NCBI GenBank assembly: GCA_030685235.1
Contig: MU839107.1
Span: 124,001 to 188,000 of the forward strand
DNA length: 64,000 bases
Reading direction: 5' to 3'
Source: Copromyces sp. CBS 386.78
Lineage: Eukaryota > Ascomycota > Sordariomycetes > Sordariales > Sordariaceae
Shown here: piece after piece, positions 48,435 to 58,540 of the stretch
How positions within the stretch are numbered: the first letter of the stretch is position 1
How the letters are laid out: each line of letters starts with the position of its first letter
The notes under the pieces: generated by a model
Database searches by the model: none
Told to the model about the DNA's origin: nothing
Seen by the model: the letters and a program-made list of their open reading frames with translations, nothing else
Made by a program: the position numbers and the translations under genes

Positions 48435-49029
48435 GTAAGTCTAATTATTCTCTTCTCATTCATGCTTCTGTTAAGGCCTGTTCGGGTCCGCGTTAGGGAT
48501 TTTAGGAAATAAACGTGTTAACGTACAGGGTCCGCAGCTGCAATCCTACAATATTAAGGCAGCGTTAAGGCATACTAAGAGTTTTTAACTGCTATTTTTA
48601 CTACGTTATATTCGTCGGTACTACTTTACTACGTTAACCCCATAGCGAACACAATATACAATAGTATAATAATATAATACTACTTTACTACGTTAACCCT
48701 ATACCGAACACAATACGCAATAGTATAGTAGTACAATAAACTACTCGTAATATTTAATATAGTATTAAAGTATCTATTAAGAATTAGTATAGCCTTAATA
48801 AATCTATTGATTTTACTATATATTAATATAGCTTCGGCGAATTTATCGATATTATTATATATTAAATACGTAAATAATTAATACGAATTAATTATATCAT
48901 TAATTATATTATTAATTAATTTATATTATTAATTTAATTATTAACCGTTAAATATATAAAATTAATTTTTATTATACTTTCTAACCTTCTATCTTTTTTT
49001 TTTTTTTTATTATCCCCTTCATTTTTCCT

Positions 49030-51700
49030 TTCCTCCTTCTAACCTTAGTACCAATATTTATATTAGCTAACAATTTTACCGTTATAGCCCGTCTAGCTAA
49101 TAAAAAAGCTCCGTTTTCCTTTTTAATTAAGTTTAATTTTAAGGCTACTATTATATTTTAAAAGGCTAGCTTTCGAAAGGCTACTGTTAAAACCATCCCT
49201 AATACCTAACCCGAAGTATATCCCCTCTCTACTAAACCGTCTTGCTCCTAATTTACCCAAATTATCCCTAATTGTTATAAAAATACTATCGTTAACTCCG
49301 CTTTATTAAATCCCGAATTAAATTCCGACTTATCCTCTTTTTCTTCCTCCCTTTTAAACCCTAGCCCCAACCCTAACCCTAGTCCCAGCCTTAGCCCTAG
49401 CCCTAATCCCAATTCCGGTTCTAATTCCGGAGATAGATCCGGAAATAAATATATAGGAGGCTAATTAAGAAATTCGGTTTATAGACTAGAATTAATTAAA
49501 ATATATTACTCTTCTAATAAAGTTAAAAAATTAAATAGTAAATATAGAAGAAATAAAAACGAATCTAATAAAAGTTTAGGCAATATTCGAATCATTATGT
49601 ATCGCCCTAACTAAGTATATTTAAAGGAGGAGGGAGTATAATATACTAGGCAAAAAAGCGTAACGAATAAGAAAAATAATAAAAAACTCAATAAAGAAGG
49701 AACTCAAATTAAAAAAGTAATAGGAAAGGCTAAGAAGGCGGCTCGTAATAACGCTAAAAAATCCGTACGTAAGCCTACTGCCTATCCTATATATTATTAA
49801 ACCGCCGGGAAATATAATAAACCCGTCGAAAAGGTAGTCGAAGAGCCTGCTAAGAAGCCTATCGAAAAGCTCGTTAAAGAAGCGGTTAAAAAGCCCGCTA
49901 AAAAGCCCGTCGAAAAGCCTGTTGAAAAACCTATCGAAAAGGTAATTGAAAAGCCCGTTAATTACTTTATAAATAAATTTAGTAAGGATAAAGATTCTAA
50001 TAAAAAATTTAATAGGGGTAAAAGTAATAATAAAAATAAAGATAATACTTATAAGCCCGGTAATAGGAAATCTAGTAAGGGTAAGGGTAAGGACGATATT
50101 AAACCCCGTAACGATAAAAGTTCTAAAAGTTTTCGTAAGTAAAAATTAAGTAATAATAATAATAATAAAGTTAAGCGTACTAGAATTAACTACTTAAAAG
50201 AATTTAAAGCGATAATATTTAACGAAATAATCGAAGTTAATAATTTGGGATTCTACTATAATAATACTTTTAAACCCTTTACCTATATTTAAGCCGTTAA
50301 TAAAGTTAATAAAAAATTCCCTAAATTCGTATTAAATACTAAATAAGCTAAGTCGATTTATAATACGTTTAAAAAGAAGTATTTTATTTTTAAACAATTA
50401 AGTAATAAATTTAGGATCGGTTATAAAACCGATGCGAATAAATAATAGTATATTTTAAATAACAACGTTTAAAATAAATTAATTAAAATTAGTATATATT
50501 TATAAAATTATAAAAGAACGAAATTGGGTTATACTAACTATTATTTAAAGAAACCGCAAATTTAATTAATTTAAATACTGTACTTTCGCGGAAGTACAAA
50601 TATATAAACGGCTCTAAAGTAATATACCTACCACTACTAACCAATTTATGAACTTTATTATTAATTTTATTAAATATAATAAGGGAAGTAGTAATAATAA
50701 TAATAACGAAGGCGAAGATAACGAAAACGACGGAAATAATAATTCTAATTTATTTACTAAGAAGTAGAAAATAATTAGGGATACCTTTCGTAAGGAAGTA
50801 CTTATTTCCCTAACTAATATTTCTAAAAAATTTAAATTATAAATTCTAATTATTCAAATTCTAATAAATAATTGTATTAAGCGTAATACCTTTAAATAAA
50901 AGTATTTAATAGAAAGAGGAGGCGACTTTAAATATTATATATATAAAGTACTAATTATCTTCAAATAAAATTATAGTAATTAACTTACCGCTATAACTAG
51001 GAAATTCTTCGAATTATAAAAGTAGGAAACTATCGCTATATAATTCATTCTAATAAATAAATCCTAACGGGAATTCTTCTTAAAAAACTTACTTAATTAA
51101 TTCGTCCCTAATACTATCCTGCCGTCTACTTAATTGTAACGTATTCTTATAGTATTAATAAATAAAATCGAAAATAATTAAAATAATATACGGAATAATC
51201 GGATTATCGAAATTAAGAGGCAAATATTCTCGTCTTCGCTACTTTATCGCTAAAGGCCTTCTATTTTCTTTAAGGATTTTACTAGTTTAACTGGATATAA
51301 CGCTAGAAATTTTCTTTATAAACGTTCTTATATTCTTCTAATAATATTCGGGGAGGAAGGTAATATTAATAAAATATTAATATTATAATTGTATTAAAAT
51401 ACTAAAGAGTAAATACGGTATAATATACTAAATAAAATAAAAAAGGTATATAATTAATTCGTTAGAAGAAAATTTAGTACCGATTACTATTAAATATATT
51501 TATTATTATTAATAAACTTCTTAATAAAATATAAGAATATTTTTATTAATTTCTAATTAATAAATTTATAATTAATTTAATAGTATTAAAATTATTATAT
51601 TATATTTAAGGTAGAGGGTAAAGAAAATTTTGAAAACGATTAAATTAAAATTAATAAAAAGTTTAAAAATCGAAATTCGATTTTAGAATTTAATTTCCAA
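49030..51700 (+). pseudogene. Relic of a Myb/SANT-like DNA-binding protein of the Harbinger element
   Basis: The plus strand reads as one broken protein. A proline/serine/asparagine repeat (49,366-49,437) and a basic region come first. KPVEK-type repeats near 49,810-49,960 (EEPAKKPIEKLVKEAVKKP) follow. Then a block near 50,300-50,480 (FPKFVLNTKQAKSIYNTF, KKKYFIFKQLSNKFRIGY) fits the fungal Myb/SANT-like domain, in which K-S-Q-Y..LKK.Y.IFK.L...SGFG is expected. Harbinger elements encode such a protein to help the transposase find the ends. Scattered stops and TpA saturation show that it is inactive. Confidence 0.6.
49366..49437 (+). repeat. Degenerate hexamer run resembling CCCTAA
   Basis: About twelve hexamers of the forms CCCTAG, CCCTAA, CCCCAA and TTCCGG run in frame and encode PSPNPNPSPSLSPSPNPNSG. 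The codon phase and continuation into coding sequence make this a low-complexity protein segment, not an interstitial telomere. Confidence 0.7.
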
Positions 51701-51709
51701 ATTCTAATT

Positions 51710-52365
51710 TAGAGCCCAACCTAGCCTAATTAGCCTAATATACTAGCTACCCTTTAACTAATTTATATTATTTATATTTTATTTAAACCTATCGATATTT
51801 ATCTATTAATTTAAAATATTTACTTATTATATATTAACTACTTACAACCGTATTAACTACTTACTAACCACTACGCTAGCCTTCTAGCGGGGAATTTTAA
51901 AGACTCTACTCATTTTATAATTCTAAGCCCCTATTACTATTTTTCGAATTTTTTACCCGCCTTCAGCCGGTCGCGTTCAATAAACGGCAGCAATATTCCC
52001 AAAATTATCGCCTTCGGTCGGTCGCGTTCAATAAACGATACCAATATTCCCGAAATCATCGCCGGACTACTGGGCTATCGAAATAAAGTCCAATTCATTA
52101 CTAAAGAGCACCACCTCTAGAGGCCACCGCAATAATTTCGTATACCACCCCTCCACAACTTTAATTATCCTTATCGAAATTCGCAATAAGGACCAATATT
52201 AGTACTATAGTAGTATTAAGCAAATTAAAAACCCGGTCGCTATAACCTTTCCAACTTACTTTACCAAATCTATTTCACCTTTTATAAAGTTCGGGTATAA
52301 AATTTTCTATCCTTTTTATCGTCTATTTTCCCTTTTATTATCCCCCTTCACCCTCCCTTTACCTT
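51710..52365. other. AT-rich spacer, no gene seen
   Basis: Sequence after the Myb relic. A direct repeat of about 50 bases (TCGGTCGCGTTCAATAAACG type) occurs twice at 51,965-52,060. No protein pattern was found. Confidence 0.4.
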
Positions 52366-52369
52366 TTTC

Positions 52370-52640
52370 TAATTTTTAGGTTTTTTAGTTTTTAATTTCT
52401 AATTTCCCTTTTCTAAGTTTTTTAGGTTTTCTAGTATCTAGTTTCTAGTTTTTGGTTTACCTTTTCTAAGTTTTCTAGGTTTTCTAATTTCTAATTTCTT
52501 TTAATTTACCTTTTCTAATTTCTAATTTCCCTTTTTTAGGTTTTCTAGTTTCTAGTTTCTAATTTCTAATTTCCCTTTCTTAATTTCCCTTTTCTAATTT
52601 TCCTTTCCTAATTTCCCTTTTTAAATTTCCTTTTTTTAAT
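52370..52640. repeat. Pyrimidine-rich CTAGTTT/CTAATTT tract, copy 1
   Basis: Short units of TTTCTAGTTT, TTTCTAATTT and TTCCCTTTT alternate for about 270 bases. A similar tract at 55,040-55,530 begins the second copy of a larger duplication. Confidence 0.7.
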
Positions 52641-53549
52641 TTCTAATTATCCTTTTCTTTACTAACCTATTTCCTTAAGGATAAAAGGCCTTCTTTCTAA
52701 CTTCTAATAAACTTCTTCCTATAATTTTATAAATTTATTTCAATAATCTAACGATCTTCCTTTAACGATTTTACGAATTTCCAACCAAATTTAAATGATC
52801 TTCCTTTTTTATTTAAACGAAAATTTAAAAATATCCCCGCTGATAATAATAATATTAAGACTAGCAATTTCTAATTCTATTATCCAAATTTAATTTAAAT
52901 ACTAAACTAATATTATTAGCAACTAATTTAATAATTAGCCCGATAACTAATTCGGCACCGCTAATACTACTAATACTATTAATATTATTAATACTACTAA
53001 TAGTATTAGTAGTATTAATAAATACTACCCTTAAAAATATTACCACTAATTAATAAAATACTTTTAATAATAGAATTCGAATATTAGTAAACCTATTCTA
53101 AAATATTTAATATTATTTACTATTAACCTTCCTAACGAAAGCGAATTATTAAATTATATATATTAAATATCTTCAATATTACTACTATTAAAAAGGCCGA
53201 TTATAATAAATCAAATCGGCAATTATATATATTATTTAATATTATTTAAAACCCGTCTTCGATATAATAATAAATTAGGGGCTAATAAAGAATAAGGATA
53301 CTAGGCGTAGTATTAATTATTTTAATTACTTAGTAAAATATTGCCCTCTTACTTAGAGCTTCAATTTTAATAGTATAAAGGGGTATAAATAATATAATAA
53401 TAAATAATATAAATTATATTTCCCTAATACCGAAGCTACCTATCCTATCCTACGAATATAGGTACTACCGCTACTAATACCGAATTAGTATTTTTTTATA
53501 ATTATAAATACTACCGCCACCGATACTAAAAAGGTTCTAAAATACCAAT

Positions 53550-53911
53550 TTAGAATAATCTTATAAAAATAATCTCACTACTCCAATTCGTCGAACTAGA
53601 ACTTACCGGTCTAAAACAATCTTATAGAAATAATCTCGTTACTCTAATTCGTCGAACTAAAGCTCAACGGTCTAGAATAATCTTATAGAAATAATTTCAT
53701 TATTCTAATTCGTCGAGTTAGAACTTATTAATTTAGAATAATCTTATAGAAATAATTTCGTTATTCCAATTTATCGAATTAGAATTTACTAGTTTAGAAT
53801 AATCTTATAGAAATGATTGCGTTACTCTAATTTATCGAATTAGAGTTTACCGGTTTAAAATAATTTTATAGAAATAATTTCGTTATTTTAATTCGTCGAA
53901 TTAGAATTCTT
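53550..53911. repeat. Six 61-base tandem repeats
   Basis: The phrase AATCTTATAGAAATAAT starts at 53,557, 53,618, 53,679, 53,740, 53,801 and 53,862, exactly 61 bases apart. Each unit also contains CTAATTCGTCGAATTAG, a near-palindrome. The period is not a multiple of three, so it is probably non-coding. Confidence 0.88.
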
Positions 53912-54355
53912 CTAAGATTACTTCGACGATATATAAATATATTAAATATAATAAAATAGCGATAATTATTATAAATTATCCCTCCCCCCCCCCTATTACT
54001 AATTCCAATTATTTCCCTCCCTTTTAAATAGCTAATCGACTAATAATATTTATTTAATAGTAAATCTTTTAAAATATGTAAATCCTATTAATAGAATCCT
54101 AATATACTATATCGTTCTACTACCTATCAGTAAATAGTACCCGAAAGGGTTAAAATCCGAACCATAGGAAGTTATAAATACGATTTAAATATATTAGTCG
54201 GCTATTTATCAAAGAGTATTTTAAATACTAATTTCTATTTTAAAATAATCTTTGCTATTAATTATACCTACAATAGCTACTAATACTACTAAAATTCAAC
54301 TAAGCCCCTTAGACTAAACCGATAAACGATTACCACTAATTACTAATATTCTTAA

Positions 54356-54545
54356 CACTTTTAATAAAATTATTAAAAGAGATTAATACAATTCCTATAT
54401 TAGCTATTAAATTATATTTAATACTACTAGAGGTCGTTAAAAGAGATTAATACAACTCTTATACTAGCTATTAAACTATATTTAATATTACTAGAAATTA
54501 TTAAAGGAAATTAATATAATTCCTATACTAATTATTAAATTATAT
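54356..54545. repeat. Three tandem repeats of about 62 bases
   Basis: The unit contains TTAAAAGAGATTAATACAA, CTATTAAATTATATTTAAT and ACTAGA. Three diverged copies stand in a row. Confidence 0.7.
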
Positions 54546-54794
54546 TTAAATACTATAATTACAAGTATATTAAGAACGGTTGGGCTATTAGGCCGAGAAC
54601 CGCGCTTATCATTAACTAAATTTAATAATATTATAGCTTTCTAATTAGGATTAGGTTTAATTACTAGTATTCTTAAAATTAATCAAGTATTATATAGGCG
54701 GATATTACTTTTACAACTATTAATAACTACCTACTCAACCCCCTATAGGGGGTTAGAAACCCAATACTATAACTACCTTTAATATTAATTATAT

Positions 54795-54957
54795 AGCTGT
54801 TCGAGAATAATAGAGTCCAACTAGAGGAAGAGATCAATACTAACCGTACAACTGCTCGAAAATAATAGAATCCAATTAGAAGAAGAGATTAATACCAACT
54901 ATATAACTGTTCGAAAATAATAGAATCTAATTAGAGAAAGAGATTAATATTAACGCT
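54795..54957. repeat. Three tandem repeats of about 57 bases
   Basis: The unit contains AACTGTTCGAAAATAATAGA, then TCCAATTAGA and AGAGATTAATAC. Three copies. Confidence 0.7.
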
Positions 54958-55039
54958 AAGCTAAACTATTTAACTCTATAGGAGTAAATTATTAAAGTAA
55001 ATTTATTATTATACTAGTTCGTTCATATACTACCCCCCT

Positions 55040-55530
55040 TTACTACCCTCTTTCTAATTTCTACGTTTTTTAATTTACTAGTTTTCTAATTTCCCGGTTT
55101 TCCAATCCCTTTCCTTTTATTATTCCTTTCTCGTTTTTTAGTTTATTAGTTTTTTAATTTACTAATTTTCTAGTTTTCTTATTTTCCAATCCCTTTCTTT
55201 TTATTATTCCTTTCTAGTTTTCTAGTTTACTAGTTTACTAGTTTTCTAGTTTTCTAGTTTTCTAGTTTTCTAGTTTTCTAGTTTTCTAGTTTTCTAGTTT
55301 TCTAATTTTCTAATTTTCTAATTTTTTAGTTTTCTAATTTTCTAGTTTTTTAGTTTTCTAATTTTCTAACCCCTTACCTTTTATTCCTATCCCTCTCTCC
55401 TATTTTTATTTCCCCCCCCTCTCCCCTTCTTATTTCCCCCCTATCCCTTTACTATTTCCCCCCTATCCCTTCATTATTTCCCCTCTTTCCCTTTATTATT
55501 CCTTCCCTTTCCCTTTATAATTTACCTTAT
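55040..55530. repeat. Octamer TTTTCTAG array and pyrimidine tract, copy 2
   Basis: At 55,225-55,370 the octamer TTTTCTAG/TTTTCTAA is repeated more than a dozen times in register, flanked by CCCTTT-rich sequence. It is the counterpart of the tract at 52,370-52,640. Confidence 0.8.
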
Positions 55531-56239
55531 TTTTTATCCTATTTATTAAATTAAATATCTATTAATAATTATTAATAAAAGTAATAAGTTCTAATATTAT
55601 TATCTAAACCTAATTTAAAAAAGAAAAAGAAAATCCGAATATTTAATTTAATAGCCAACTCCCAATTTATTCGATAATTAAACCGGTATTACTAGTAGTA
55701 TTAATACTACTAATATTACTAATAGTATTAATAATATTAAAATTAATTAGGATAATACCCGATAATAATAATAAACTTATTAACTATAGTAAACCTAATA
55801 GTAATAGTAAGCCTAATTTAAAATATTAATATTATTAATTATCCCTCTACTACTAGCCTTCTTAACGAAAGTAAATTATTAAACTATATATATTAAATAT
55901 TTTTAATATTATTACTATTAGAAAAACCGACCCTTAGGCCGCTGTATTAATATTTATTAATTATAGATTTAATATACTTACTATTATTAAACCCCTACGA
56001 CCTATCCTCTATATAATAGTAAATTAGGCGATTAATAAAGAATAAGGATATTAATAAGTTATACGGCTATTTATTAATATTAATTCCAATACCTCTCCCT
56101 AATAAAAAGGTATAATAATATTATAAAACTAATAACCTTTATAGGGACTCCAATCGTAAGCAATATAAAGAACCGATATAATTTTCTCCTACTTATACCC
56201 TCTTAATATAGAAGTATATTTAAACAAATTCTTAATTTA

Positions 56240-56575
56240 CTACTAAATATATATCGATTCGAAGGAAAAAATACGTTAGTTATAACTACCTTCAACGTAA
56301 AGAACGGTTCGCCTATATTAATTCGAAAGAGAAAATATATTAATTATAATTACTTTAATATAAAGAATAATTCGCTATTAATTTGAAGGAGAAGATATAT
56401 TAATTATAATTACTTTTAGTATAAAGAACGGTTCGCTACTAGACTTATATCGATTCGAAGGAGAAAATATATTAATTATAACTATTTTAATATAAAAAAC
56501 GGTTTGCTATCAATTCGAAGAAAATATATTAATTATAATTACTTTTAATATAAAAAATAAAAACTATTAATCCTT
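56240..56575. repeat. Five tandem repeats of about 65 bases
   Basis: The unit contains ATTCGAAGGAGAAAATATAT, TAATTATAACTACTTT and AAAGAACGGTTCGCTA. It occupies the place in the second duplicate that the 61-base array occupies in the first. Confidence 0.75.
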
Positions 56576-56849
56576 CGCTAATAAAGGTTAATAATAAATA
56601 ATCGTTCCCGCTACTTAGTACGGGGTAGGTAGAATTAAAGTAAGTATATTATTATTTAAATAATTTATTTACTATTCTTCCTTATAGGGAAAATTAAAAA
56701 TTAAATATATTATTTATTATTTAATTTACTCCCTAATTTATACTTTTCCTACTAATTTACTTATAAAGAATTTGTAATTTTTTTACGAAACTAATATATT
56801 TCGTTAACCTCCCTTAGAATTAAATCCCTATAATTAAAATTATTTAATT

Positions 56850-58150
56850 AACTATTTTCTTTACTAAGGGTTATTATAATAATTAGCTTCTTAAAACGCT
56901 TACGTTCAGTTTTATACTCAGTTTACAATTCCTTATATTAAAATATAAAATTATAAAAGTTAGCGGTAGTTAAGATAATATCCTTCTAAGTTTCGATATT
57001 ATATTTTAAATTTTAATAATAAATATTAAAGATCCTAATAAATATACCCCAAGTAATTTCGATATTAACCCGAATTAAATTATAACGTTTATTAAATAAT
57101 TTTTATTTATTTTAAAAAGTATAGTTACCCTATTCTAGTATATAATATTAAATATTATAATATAATACTAATATCCTCTTTATCGCCGGATAATTAGCGT
57201 CCCTAAAATAATACTAACTATAAAGGATTAGGAAATCGTTATTAATAATATTATAAAAAATACGAATATCGTTAGTAAAACCCTCTTAATTAATATGTAG
57301 ATACGTAAAGCGCCCGTTTATATTAATAGCACTTAATATATTCTAAATAATATAGCTTTTATAGGTAATCTAAGCTAACAATTAGTCTTAGGGAATACGC
57401 GTAGAAAAGAACTTCCTATTTATTATACTAAAGTAATTTTAGAAGTAGGGGTAGAATTACGAAGATTTCTGGATTTTAAATTAGACTACTTATTCTAATT
57501 ATTTAATAAAGGCCTTTGTAAAGCGGAGGAAGTATTCTATAATATAATAAAAGGTACTATTAAGAATTTAATAAGTTAATATTATAATACTTAATATAAT
57601 ATTGAATATATACTAATTTATAAATAGTATTAGAATTATAACCAAAAATAATGCCTACATCCCTTTAAGTCTTACTTTAACTTAGTATATAAAGATAAAT
57701 AATAAATCTTTATTTACTAAATAAATACCGCTTACCCTTTAAGCTACTATAAGAAGAAAATTATAAATAAAGGCTATAAAAGGCTTCCTTACTTATACGA
57801 ACCCAATTAAAGAAGAAGGTATTCAATATATTGAAAAACCTATTTACCTCTAATATTTTAAATTTAATTATTTAATAGAAAGGTAATGGGATATTATTTA
57901 ACAGTACGAAGTTATATAATATAAAAATATATAAAGCGGTAGTAATACTAGAAATAACAGCCTAAAATTGCAACTAAAGCTCCTTATAAAAGTCTTCGTT
58001 TTCGTTATCGGGCGCTATAATAAAGATTACTAAATAAATAAAGATAAAAAGGGATATAGAAAAAGAAAAAGGGAAAAAGATAAATATTTCGTTTAGAAGG
58101 GGGGAAAGTATTTATTATTAAATCGGTATTTAAAATTAACTAAATTACCT
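56850..58150 (-). pseudogene. Relic of a PIF/Harbinger DDE transposase
   Basis: Minus-strand reading gives the hallmark of the DDE_Tnp_4 family in order: QNILSAININGRFTY (expected QNVLAAVNFDGRF-Y), then HINQEGFTNDIRIF (expected G.EGS..D.RV). Next come QYYFRDANYPAIKRILVLY, with the second acidic residue in DA.YP, and ELFNKRYNLIRVNIEITWGI with RIFNIY, holding the final glutamate in IE..WG. Enzymes of this family cut and join transposon ends at TWA targets, matching the TTA duplication at this element's borders. The stops are C-to-T type. The N-terminal part towards 58,150 is unreadable. Confidence 0.72.
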
Positions 58151-58540
58151 AACAATTTTAATGAAGTATTATAAATATAGCGCATATATAAATTCGTATA
58201 TATTAACCGTAATCCTTAACGTACTACGTTTTAATTTTAAAACGTAGTACGTTAAGAATTACAATTAAGGATTTCGAAGATTCTAGCCTTCTAATTAGTT
58301 AGATCGAAGATTTGGGGTAGGTATAAGTAGTTGTATATAATTGTAGGGTATATATAAAAAATAAGGTTTTTGAGCCGAACACGAAAAATCGCAGTAGTGC
58401 GTTATTACGTCCTACATACAAAATCTTAACCTGGGGACGTACTAACGTGCAACCGAACAGGCCTTTACTATATACATTTACCTTAACCCAAGCCTCCTAC
58501 TAACATCGCATACTATCCCAGACCTTCTTGATCTATCACA

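Larger units (their letters stand above)
48474..58464. mobile_element. 10-kb RIP-killed PIF/Harbinger transposon (island III)
   Basis: The ends are inverted: AGGCCTGTTCGG at 48,474 and CCGAACAGGCCT ending at 58,464, with similarity continuing inward (G.TC.CGTTAG). Both sides carry the 3-base target duplication TTA (48,471-48,473 and 58,465-58,467), the signature of PIF/Harbinger elements. It also has the two expected genes: a Myb/SANT-like DNA-binding protein reading inward from the left and a DDE transposase reading inward from the right. Both are full of C-to-T stops. It shares both terminal regions with the 629-base MITE at 18,544. The middle (52.3-56.6 kb) is unusual, with tandem arrays and a roughly 2.7-kb direct duplication. 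Confidence 0.88.
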
